Shown here piece by piece: positions 19,633-26,816 of a stretch of 50,142 nucleotides of DNA (within the stretch, counting starts at the first letter, position 1; every line of letters starts with the position of its first letter). The notes below the pieces were generated by a model. It was not told where the DNA came from, made no database searches, and saw only the letters and a list, made by a program, of their open reading frames with translations. The stretch is taken from assembly GCF_003290125.1 (NCBI RefSeq), contig NZ_QMKH01000011.1:1-50142 (forward strand), given 5' to 3'. The translations under genes and the position numbers were made by a program. The stretch comes from Microvirga flavescens. Lineage in GTDB: Bacteria; Pseudomonadota; Alphaproteobacteria; Rhizobiales; Beijerinckiaceae.

Positions 19633-22600
19633 TCAGATGATGAAAAAATCTTTCAGGCCCAAGTCGGGTTTGTTCTTGAAGATTGCGAGAAGAATTGCCG
19701 GCTTGCTGCCTGTGCCATCCAAATCAGCATACAAAAGGCCCTTGCTCCGATCATAAATGATGCGGTCATCTGAATCCGCAGATACCGGTGAACCGCCATT
19801 GATTTTTAGGAATGACTTAGCCTTCAGCGTTCCCTTTTTGAGGCCGAACGCCTTTCCGGAAAGGTGGATCTTGTCTTCCTTGACCTTGAAGTCGAGAACG
19901 GTGTCACCGACGCCGTTGCGGCTATCGAAAACAAAAACGTCCTTTCCTTTATTGCCTTTGAGAGTGTCTATACCGCTAGCGCCGTTGAGAGTATCGTTCC
20001 CTAAACCGCCGTCGAGTTTGTCCCGTCCTGCACCGCCGAGCAGAATGTCATTCCCGTCGCCACCGTAGAGACGATCATTCCCCCCGAGGCCTTTGAGCAC
20101 GTCAGCACCGCGGCCGCCTGTCAGGATATCCGCCGAAGCGCCACCGATTTTAATCTCGTCTGCACCTGTGATTTCGAACGTAACGGTGGTCGACGCCTCA
20201 TCACCGGTATCGTTCCTGGCTAAATAGGTGAAAACATCGCGCGCTGACTCGCCGAAAATCAGATCGTCCGCATGATCAGCACGATAGATGAAGCTCCCGT
20301 CCGAGCTCAGAGTGAGCGTCCCATAAAGACCGGTCAGAACGAGTGGGCTCGTCATAGATTGAGGAGATGGGATTGTTGTGCCAGACGCCGCACCAAGTAC
20401 CGAGATAATTGGACTCAATGGAGATGGCCGGTCTGGATCGATATCGTTCCCCACGACATTCCCAGAGATCGTAGCATCTTCCAAGACAACGTTCGCATCA
20501 GCAACCGGCAGCAACGGATCATCGACTGGGGTAAGCTGGAATGTAGCCGAATCGGATCCGAAAACTTGGGTGCCGATGCTGGCAGTTACTACGATCGTCC
20601 GCGCTGTCGGGGTTAGGATCTCGAGCAGATTGTTATACTGGACGCTTCGCAAGACCGCGGAAATCGCAGCGTCGCTCGCAGTCTCATTGAGACTGAGCTC
20701 AAGGGATGCGGCTGAGGATTGAACCAAGGTGCCGATCGTGTCCCCGGAAAAGCTGACATTCGAACCTGAGACGCCAACCTGACCTGCACCTGATCCCTGG
20801 TTCAACAGCCCTAAGCTTTCGCCTGACACTGCTCCACCGATACTGATTGTGAGCTTGACCCCACTCCAACCGATTCCGTCCGCCGTGACGACAGCGTCCT
20901 GATCAACCAGGATCGGGCCTGATTGCTCCCTATAATTGAGAGCGTCACCGTCGAAATTCGAGAACGTGAACAAAGTCACCACTGGAGGGTTTTCGACAGT
21001 AATCGTGATCTTGGCTGAGGCCTCTCCTCCCGCAGAGCTCACAATCCTGTAAGTGAACACGTCCTGCGCGGCGCCACCCACTGGGATCGAGCCGGAATTG
21101 TTCGCAAAATAGGTGTAGGTACCATTCTCATTCAGTATCAGAGTGCCGAACGCGCCCTGGACGCTCGCGCCTGGCATGGCTTGCGGGTCTGCAGCTGACG
21201 AACCCGCACTAAAGCCGATCACGGTCAGGGCTGCCCCAGCATCATCCGGGTCGTAGTCATTCTCCCCAACTCTGCCGGCTAGAGAGCTTCCAGCGGTCAC
21301 TGTCCCGATGTCGTCGCCAGCGACGGGATCGTCCGCAGCATTCTCTGCAAGAACCGTCAGATGAGAGATCGACAAGATCGTATCGCCCTGAGCCAACGTG
21401 ATGGCCACAGCTTTGTCGGAAGGGGCTTCACTCGCATCGGCATATGCGATGCGACGAAGCAAAGCCGTGAGCGCGTCTGCGCTCGCAAACGCATTGAAGA
21501 CAACGCTCAGGAGCCCACCCGGCTCGCTCGTCAACAAGCCGATCTCCTCGCCCCCGAAGGTTAAAACCCCTCCAGTCAAAACGTTTATCTGACCGGCTCC
21601 ACTGCCTTCAGAAATCACGGAGAAGACTTCGGAGCCCGAGGCCTGATCTACGGAGACCGTGAGAACGACGCCATCGAAAGTTGCCAACGTGCCGTTAACA
21701 AGGGCGGCTTCGCCGGTATCGAGCAAAAGGGGAACCGAGTGCTCCGGATAAGTCAGAGTATCGCCGTCAAGGTTTGCGATTTGAAACGAATCCGATCCAG
21801 TCACATCGAATGTGATCTTCGCCGTCGCCTGCGAACCGTCCAGGCCCTTGATCGCATAACTGAAAACATCGATCGCCCTTTCTCCCGCAGGGATCGAGCT
21901 CGTGTTGTCTGCTGCATACGTAAAACTTCCGTCCGCATAAAGCGTCAGCGTGCCGTAGATCCCGACAATGGGGACCCCGATCATCTCTTCCCCGGGTAAT
22001 GGGTCCCGGTAAGTTTCGCCTGCGTTGAAGCTCACGACATCGAAGAGAGCAGGCTCTGAAGGCTGGTCCGGATCGAAGTCGTTGTCCGTGACATTGCCGA
22101 TCCTGACATCGCCAGCAGCAAGGGCAAAGACGTCGTTACCGGCCTTCACCGGATCATTCACCTGAGTGGTATTCACGCTCACTTCGGCGTTAGCCAACAC
22201 GCCAGAATCGTCCGAGAACGCAATGCTGATGCGGCTGGTCGTTTCAGGTGCATCACCGACATCCTCATAAGTCAGATTATGCAGCAATGCTTCGACCGCG
22301 CCGATGTCACTCGTCGACAGTGTGATCGTTAGCGGAGTACCCGTGCCACCGGTCACCTCCCCGATCGCGGTGCCATTATATTTGATGACCCCATTTTGAA
22401 AACTGATCTGCCCTGGCCCTGCCCCCTGATCGCGCACAGAAAGGATCTGAGTTGGCGCCATGCCGGCGATCGCGACAGTCAGGATCACCTCGGCAAAGCT
22501 CTCGATCTCCGTGGAAAGAGAGGCGGCTGCCCCCTGATCGACAAGGACTGGCCCCGATTGTTCAGAATAGGTCAGGATGTCACCGTCGAGATCCGAGATC

Positions 22601-22650
22601 GTGATGTTCGAGGTCAACGCAACAGAACTCGGGCTCAGAACAGGACTCAT
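19633..22650 (-). CDS. RTX protein with VCBS/cadherin-like repeats, at the head of the T2SS operon
   Basis: The ATG at 22650 is preceded by GGAG eight bases upstream; the 19 codons before it are not likely to be translated. Product about 1005 aa. Repeats of ~230 residues recur (DGDxLTYxEQSGPxLVDQ, GTLTLYADGSFTYAADNTSSIPAG, DVFSYAIKGLDGSQATAKITFDVTG), of the VCBS/Ig-like type found in bacterial adhesins. Near residue 860 come about five RTX nonapeptides (GGNDRLYGGDGNDILLGGAGRDKL), then the RTX-family tail (KGKDVFVFDSRN, DFKVKEDKIHL, DDRIIYDRSKGLLYADLDG, ending LGLKDFFII). No signal peptide is present. Likely a secreted adhesin or matrix protein. Its position 46 bp upstream of the prepilin peptidase is notable. 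Confidence 0.9.
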   Translation of the reverse strand: MSPVLSPSSVALTSNITISDLDGDILTYSEQSGPVLVDQGAAASLSTEIESFAEVILTVAIAGMAPTQILSVRDQGAGPGQISFQNGVIKYNGTAIGEVTGGTGTPLTITLSTSDIGAVEALLHNLTYEDVGDAPETTSRISIAFSDDSGVLANAEVSVNTTQVNDPVKAGNDVFALAAGDVRIGNVTDNDFDPDQPSEPALFDVVSFNAGETYRDPLPGEEMIGVPIVGIYGTLTLYADGSFTYAADNTSSIPAGERAIDVFSYAIKGLDGSQATAKITFDVTGSDSFQIANLDGDTLTYPEHSVPLLLDTGEAALVNGTLATFDGVVLTVSVDQASGSEVFSVISEGSGAGQINVLTGGVLTFGGEEIGLLTSEPGGLLSVVFNAFASADALTALLRRIAYADASEAPSDKAVAITLAQGDTILSISHLTVLAENAADDPVAGDDIGTVTAGSSLAGRVGENDYDPDDAGAALTVIGFSAGSSAADPQAMPGASVQGAFGTLILNENGTYTYFANNSGSIPVGGAAQDVFTYRIVSSAGGEASAKITITVENPPVVTLFTFSNFDGDALNYREQSGPILVDQDAVVTADGIGWSGVKLTISIGGAVSGESLGLLNQGSGAGQVGVSGSNVSFSGDTIGTLVQSSAASLELSLNETASDAAISAVLRSVQYNNLLEILTPTARTIVVTASIGTQVFGSDSATFQLTPVDDPLLPVADANVVLEDATISGNVVGNDIDPDRPSPLSPIISVLGAASGTTIPSPQSMTSPLVLTGLYGTLTLSSDGSFIYRADHADDLIFGESARDVFTYLARNDTGDEASTTVTFEITGADEIKIGGASADILTGGRGADVLKGLGGNDRLYGGDGNDILLGGAGRDKLDGGLGNDTLNGASGIDTLKGNKGKDVFVFDSRNGVGDTVLDFKVKEDKIHLSGKAFGLKKGTLKAKSFLKINGGSPVSADSDDRIIYDRSKGLLYADLDGTGSKPAILLAIFKNKPDLGLKDFFII

Positions 22651-22710
22651 CGAGCATTCTCCAATGCAGGCTTCGCTACAACCGTAGTTAATGGTATCGT
22701 ATAACAAAAC

Positions 22711-23031
22711 CTAAAGTTGTGACTTTTCAACAAGAAGGCACGGCGAGTCCCGGATCTCGATCGGGCGGTTCTCCCCGTCCCAGATGATATTCCGCCCGCT
22801 CCCGCCAAGCAGGTTGCCGTTGTTGTCGTAGAACTGCGTCTCGCCGTTGACCGTCAACGGTGCATGCGGGTGCGGCGACAACGGCGAGGGGAAGGCCGCG
22901 CCCATCGGCGTCGGGCCGGACTGCGCCACCATGTTCCCCGCCACGTCGTAGACGAAGTTCTGCCGCTCCCCGCCCCGCGTCGACGACAACAGCCAATCAG
23001 ACGGGGTGTAGGTGAAGGTGCAGAAAGCCAA
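22711..23031 (-). pseudogene. Rhs core fragment at the distal end of the array
   Basis: Bases ~22752-23020 match bases ~35560-35840 of the full-length rhs gene (TYTPSDWLLSSTRGGERQNFVYD through IIWDGENRPIEI). The fragment is bounded abruptly on both sides and has no toxin tip; the frame stops after DSPCLLVEKSQL. It marks the last scrap of the array before the RTX/VCBS gene. It has no start of its own and serves, if anything, as recombination homology. Confidence 0.8.
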
Positions 23032-23060
23032 CCCGCAGCGCCTTAGGTCCAGTGAAAAAT

Positions 23061-23477
23061 CTATAACTCGCCTTCAGAAGGGTCGTCTCCAAGATCGTAT
23101 AATGCGATCTTGATTTCGACGCCCATTCTATAGCAAAGCGCCAGCATCGATTGAGGAAGCATGAGTTTAGGAAAATCGAATTGCTTTTTTACAATGATCT
23201 CGAGCTGAACTTGGTGTTTTAAAGCCTTGATGACTTCAACTCTCGACTCGAGAAGAGGTGCCAGCCTCGCCCATTGATTCTCAAGATTTGCATCGGGAAC
23301 ATCCTCTTCTGGCGCACTAAGCACCCAAAGATTCACTCGCGGAATGCCTCCTTGTGGGCGCGGGGCGCCCTTACGACTGATGCTCGTTGGTTGCAGCCCA
23401 ATGATAGACGTTATCTCATCAGGGGACACGTCGTCCGCTCTGACAACGAAGTCAATTCGCATGCAATGGGGTGTCAT
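23061..23477 (-). CDS. DUF4279-like immunity candidate
   Basis: 138 codons. The pattern MRIDFVVRADDVSPDEITSIIGLQPTSISRKGAPRP, then NLWVLSAPEE, and a late hydrophobic strand (ALCYRMGVEIKIALYDLG) fits the DUF4279 family, which recurs beside contact-dependent toxins. It is predicted cytoplasmic. It follows an Rhs scrap that ends in a stop a few bases upstream, so its toxin partner is no longer attached. Either the toxin was lost or this is a retained orphan immunity gene. DUF4279 assignment is by motif memory. Confidence 0.7.
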   Translation of the reverse strand: MTPHCMRIDFVVRADDVSPDEITSIIGLQPTSISRKGAPRPQGGIPRVNLWVLSAPEEDVPDANLENQWARLAPLLESRVEVIKALKHQVQLEIIVKKQFDFPKLMLPQSMLALCYRMGVEIKIALYDLGDDPSEGEL

Positions 23478-23487
23478 TTTTTCTAAC

Positions 23488-23655
23488 GCTTTTCCGCAAT
23501 GTTGCCATCCGCCCGCTTGATCTCGTAGGTGTCCGTGGTCCGCCGCCCGTTGCCGTCATAGCCGTAGCGGATCGTCGCCGCCGCGTTCGACAGCGACACC
23601 AGCTTGCCGCCATTCGCGCCGCTTCCCGCTTCGCCATAGGTGCTCGTGGTTACTG
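23488..23655 (-). pseudogene. Rhs YD-repeat scrap
   Basis: Corresponds to bases ~36172-36335 of the intact rhs gene (STYGEAGSGANGG, LVSLSNAAATIRYGYDGNGRR, TDTYEIKRADGNIAEK). The frame stops just before the DUF4279-like gene. Nucleotide identity to the intact gene is very high with a few substitutions, so duplication or gene conversion is recent. Confidence 0.8.
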
Positions 23656-23695
23656 CTGCAAAAAATAAACCCGGCGCCGGAAATATTTTCCTAGT

Positions 23696-24031
23696 TTAGA
23701 GTTGCAATGCAGAATGCACAACCGTCAATCCATCCTTCCTTAAAAGAACTGCGAATCCAAAATGTTTCGCCATTTTCTTACCGGGCCTCAATGTTCTTGC
23801 AGCAAAAGCGCCGCTATCTGTGAAAATAACCTCTATATTATCCCCCTCATCATAAACCCAAACTTCATAATATTTCATATCTTCAATTAGCTGCGGGTCA
23901 AATCTTAAGGCCTCTGCCTCTGCGGCTCGAATAGCTGACCACTGAAGCGAGCTTATTTTGAGACTTGAACGCGGTTCCGCATGGGCAGATGCAGTCAGCA
24001 ATGCCATACAGAGAAGCGTGATCCTGATCAT
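23696..24031 (-). CDS. Secreted immunity candidate for the DUF4329 tip
   Basis: 111 codons with a clear Sec signal peptide (MIRITLLCMALLTASAHA, cleavage before EPRSS). Its ATG overlaps the stop of the DUF4329-tipped Rhs module as ATGA, the usual toxin-immunity arrangement. The mature part (SAIRAAEAEALRF, MKYYEVWVYDEGDNIEVIFTD, FGFAVLLRKDGLTVV) is distantly similar to the product of 25433-25780, so the two form a small family. A periplasmic location implies that the partner toxin acts in, or is met in, the periplasm. Confidence 0.75.
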   Translation of the reverse strand: MIRITLLCMALLTASAHAEPRSSLKISSLQWSAIRAAEAEALRFDPQLIEDMKYYEVWVYDEGDNIEVIFTDSGAFAARTLRPGKKMAKHFGFAVLLRKDGLTVVHSALQL

Positions 24032-25353
24032 TTTAGGTTCCCATAACGTCCTGAGAAAGGTTTACCTGAGCCCGGCTCGTAAGTCAGGTAACCGGCTGAT
24101 GGTGTTCCAAGATAAGATGTGTATCCAGCATACCCAGAAATGCCACGTAGCTGGTGGGCGCCCTCAATGTCTTGAGGGGAGAACACATTCACGGAATGAG
24201 TTGCCTTCTCGGCGCCGTGTGTGTGCCAATCCCCCGTCATAGTAGTGCCAGCGGGATTTCTCGCGGGGTTCGGGTCCAAAGTGTCGATCGTCCCACTAAC
24301 AGCGGTGTAACCATACTTACCTTTTTGCTCGTAAAAGAGCCCACCGAATTCAATATTAAACATAATCGACTTGGCATTGTAGATTTCCAATGCAGCCATT
24401 GCTGCAAGGTTCATAGAAGAGAATCCAAATCCTCCTGGCTGTACAACGCCTGGAGGAATAGCAGCTGTTGCTCCAGGTACTGGATTTTGGTGCAGCGTCG
24501 GTAGGGCTGCCCCGGCCCACCACGCCTGAGCAACCGCATTGATTTCGTTGAAGATATGCTCTTGCGTTGCGGACCATTCATTATTCCCAGCAAGCTGACT
24601 CGCAAGGCCAGGATCGTTGTTAGCCACCGCCGCCTCGTAATCGCGGGTAGCGTCGGAGGGGCTCTCGCCCGGTAGGTTCGCCTCGTTTCCGCCCGGATCC
24701 CTCAAGTTGATGGGATCATTGAGCGAATACGCATACCGGTTCGTCCCGACGCCCGGCAGGGTCGGGTCGAGGCTGTCCGGGGAGAGGAAGCGGCCCGTCT
24801 TTGGGTCGTAGACGCGGGCGTTGAGGTAGACGAGGCCGAGCTCGGCGTCTTCGCGTTCGCCGATATAGCCGTGCGTGTCGAGCGCCGCCGCGCCGGAGAC
24901 CACGATCTTCTCGCCGAAGGCCCGGTGGATCGTCGCGGCGAGCGGCGTGCCACTGACCGCCCTCGTCAGGCGGCGCGGGCTTGCGAGGTGGTCGCGGTGG
25001 ACCACCGCGCTCTCGCCGCCGGCACCGGGCTGCAGGCGGATGTCGGGATGCGGATAGAGCGTCCATTGACCCCGATCCGGCGTCGCCGTCGGACCCGGCG
25101 CCCGCTCGAAGTCCGGACCCAGGAACAGCGTCGTGCGCCCCACATCCGACGAGTCGGTCTTCACCGTCTTCTTCAGCCGCGCCCCGTCAGGGCCATACAC
25201 GAACGCAACGATGCCGCCCGCCCGGATCTCGATCGGACGGTTCTCCCCGTCCCAGATGATATTCCGCCCGCCCCCGCCAAGCAGGTTGCCGTTGTTGTCG
25301 TAGAACTGCGTCTCGCCGTTGACCGTCAACGGCGCATGCGGGTGCGGCGACAA
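24028..25353 (-). CDS. Displaced Rhs core module with DUF4329 (JAB-like) toxin tip
   Basis: The first ~215 residues match the intact Rhs core (from SPHPHAPLTVNGETQFYD to PINLRDPGGN, which keeps the PxxxxDPxG motif). A linker (RDYEAAVANNDPG, EWSATQ) follows, then a tip of ~120 residues with NIEFGGLFYEQKGKYGYT, TGDWHTHG and VFSPQDI. This is the DUF4329 pattern; the His-x-His-Gly group recalls JAB/MPN metal-site proteins. DUF4329 tips recur in Rhs and other polymorphic toxins, but their activity is not established. The module has no credible start: the annotated TTG lies in the middle of the core. It is a silent cassette unless recombined onto the main gene. Confidence 0.8.
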   Translation of the reverse strand: MSPHPHAPLTVNGETQFYDNNGNLLGGGGRNIIWDGENRPIEIRAGGIVAFVYGPDGARLKKTVKTDSSDVGRTTLFLGPDFERAPGPTATPDRGQWTLYPHPDIRLQPGAGGESAVVHRDHLASPRRLTRAVSGTPLAATIHRAFGEKIVVSGAAALDTHGYIGEREDAELGLVYLNARVYDPKTGRFLSPDSLDPTLPGVGTNRYAYSLNDPINLRDPGGNEANLPGESPSDATRDYEAAVANNDPGLASQLAGNNEWSATQEHIFNEINAVAQAWWAGAALPTLHQNPVPGATAAIPPGVVQPGGFGFSSMNLAAMAALEIYNAKSIMFNIEFGGLFYEQKGKYGYTAVSGTIDTLDPNPARNPAGTTMTGDWHTHGAEKATHSVNVFSPQDIEGAHQLRGISGYAGYTSYLGTPSAGYLTYEPGSGKPFSGRYGNLK

Positions 25354-25432
25354 CGGCGCGCTGCGGTGTTACGGTCTTCACCAATAAATCACGCGCAAAA
25401 TCTAATAAACTAAAGTCAAATTACACAACCAA

Positions 25433-25780
25433 TCAACGATTAAAATTTGAACCCAAAACGCGAAGATCTTTTTTACTAAGCCGCACGGTAAAAGATACTT
25501 TTGGGCCGCACTGCCCTCTACAGCTCTCTGGGGAATTTGGATCCCCTATCGTCACAGAAATTTCGTTTTCTCGCTCCACTACAAAAAATCCATATCCTTC
25601 TATATCCTTTATGTTATTCCTCTCCATCTCCGGCAAAGCCGCTCTAATAGCCAAGAATTCTGACGCAAATATCAATTCTTTTCCGAAAATTTCCTCTGCA
25701 GAAACAGATATCGTTGCTATTCCAGTCAAGAATATAGAAAGTATCTTTAAGGTACCAATTTTCAATGCCTTGGTTTCCAT
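25433..25780 (-). CDS. Secreted immunity candidate, related to the one at 23696-24031
   Basis: 115 codons. A signal peptide (about residues 1-28, ISVSA before EEIFG) is followed by FASEFLAIRAALPEMERNNIKDIEGYGFFVVERENEISVTIGD and KVSFTVRLSKKDLRVLG. The order IRAA..., Y-x-V, E-x-x-x-V and a final lysine/leucine strand parallels the product at 23696-24031. Two cysteines (CRGQC) are extra. It sits between an unrecognised rhs-joined frame and the DUF4329 module and is AT-rich. The likely cognate toxin is not identified; the frame at 25924-26316 is the nearest candidate. Confidence 0.65.
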   Translation of the reverse strand: METKALKIGTLKILSIFLTGIATISVSAEEIFGKELIFASEFLAIRAALPEMERNNIKDIEGYGFFVVERENEISVTIGDPNSPESCRGQCGPKVSFTVRLSKKDLRVLGSNFNR

Positions 25781-25923
25781 ACTTATAAGCGGATCTATTC
25801 TTCGCTGTCATTCAGAAATTTCCTAAGCAGTTCAGTCGAATGCTTCAAATCAACGCTTTCGGCTCTCCATGTTCTGCTACTGAAGACCACTCCTTCTGCA
25901 TCGGCGAAGGAAAGTCCTTTAAA

Positions 25924-26316
25924 TTACAAAGACCGTATCGCGAAGGCGTGGCTGTAGCCCAGGTTCTTCAGCACCGTCAACAGCCACTCGACGTCGCGCC
26001 TGGAGATGATCTGGAAGGCAAAAAGCAACCGAAGCATCAACCTCTCCCACCAGACTGGGATAGGTCTGAAGTCTTTTGTTAAGAAGCTCATCTGAAATTC
26101 CATTCCATTGCGCGGTTGGGATTTGCTCCCCTCGCGGATCGCCGTACCTTTCATGGGTCCATCCCACTGGAACTGGGTTCTCAAATCAGTCCTGACCTGA
26201 TCAGCTACCGACTTTACCGTCCCAAGATTGTCGCGCAAACTTCTCACTCCCGGGCCTTCAATTGCCACATCATTAAGCGTCAACGCCCGGTCTTGGAACG
26301 AAACACCTCCGCGCAC
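25924..26316 (-). CDS. Unrecognised 130-residue frame fused to an Rhs scrap
   Basis: The frame is continuous with a 54-bp Rhs scrap at 26319-26372 (SPWSHTYDTLGRRTAV, matching ~36486-36540 of the intact gene) and continues into novel sequence. Features include LNDVAIEGPGVRSLRDNLG, VRTDLRTQFQWDGP and a C-terminal VWWERLMLRLLFAFQI. I know no family. No ATG lies at its head; a GTG at 26316 is the only early start. It may be a toxin tip cut away from its core or an unrelated captured gene. A spacer of ~140 bp separates it from the secreted protein at 25780. Confidence 0.4.
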   Translation of the reverse strand: MRGGVSFQDRALTLNDVAIEGPGVRSLRDNLGTVKSVADQVRTDLRTQFQWDGPMKGTAIREGSKSQPRNGMEFQMSFLTKDFRPIPVWWERLMLRLLFAFQIISRRDVEWLLTVLKNLGYSHAFAIRSL

Positions 26317-26318
26317 AG

Positions 26319-26372
26319 TGACCGCGGTGCGCCGCCCCAGGGTGTCGTAGGTGTGGGACCAGGGACTGCCGT
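26319..26372 (-). pseudogene. Short Rhs YD-repeat scrap
   Basis: 54 bases matching about 36486-36540 of the intact rhs gene (SPW-YDTLGRRTAV), with several substitutions. It is joined in frame to the novel sequence at 25924-26316. It is the most N-terminal piece of rhs seen anywhere in the array. Confidence 0.65.
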
Positions 26373-26429
26373 AAGCCTTCCAACGGCAGTATCAAATTTT
26401 GATATCGAGCTTCCGATTGTGTCGAAGGA

Positions 26430-26816
26430 TTAATCTCTATCCTTATTGGTAAGTAAAAATCCCAATATCGTGTGGGTGATGAAGAAAAATATAAAATCTA
26501 CCAGTGCCACAAAAGCTAAAAGGCACCACCCATACCGTGTCGCCTCATAATTCTGCACTAACTGATAACCAGCCAAAGTGTACGATTTAAATCCGCCAAG
26601 CAGCGTAATGCGCCACAAGGGGAGAGCCACTGCAAAGTGTACGAACGCGGCCAGTAACGCGTTTGATGCGGCCCAAAACACAGACGATGCAATTTGTGGG
26701 ATCATCAACACCAGCACTAACCATAACGCTATAAAAGGATGAAGCACTACGGCGTACACGGCCCCAAACTTGAAAATCGAAACAACCGCCAATGTAAGCG
26801 TAATTAGTTTCACCAT
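26430..26816 (-). CDS. Four-helix membrane protein, probable immunity to the preceding tip
   Basis: 128 codons, overlapping the stop of the upstream Rhs module by seven bases. About four hydrophobic segments are visible (residues ~3-25, 27-55, 57-75 and 95-122; for example LWLVLVLMIPQIA and ALVDFIFFFITHTILGFLL). No known family is recognised. Polytopic membrane immunity proteins usually protect against pore-forming or membrane-acting toxins, so the partner tip at 26810-28606 probably acts on the inner membrane. AT-rich relative to the Rhs core. Confidence 0.7.
   Translation of the reverse strand: MVKLITLTLAVVSIFKFGAVYAVVLHPFIALWLVLVLMIPQIASSVFWAASNALLAAFVHFAVALPLWRITLLGGFKSYTLAGYQLVQNYEATRYGWCLLAFVALVDFIFFFITHTILGFLLTNKDRD

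Noticed and set aside
22711..22745. TTGTTGAAAAGTC-like sequence at the array end, resembling an IS terminal repeat
   Set aside because: No transposase, no matching inverted end and no target duplication found; too short to support an insertion sequence.
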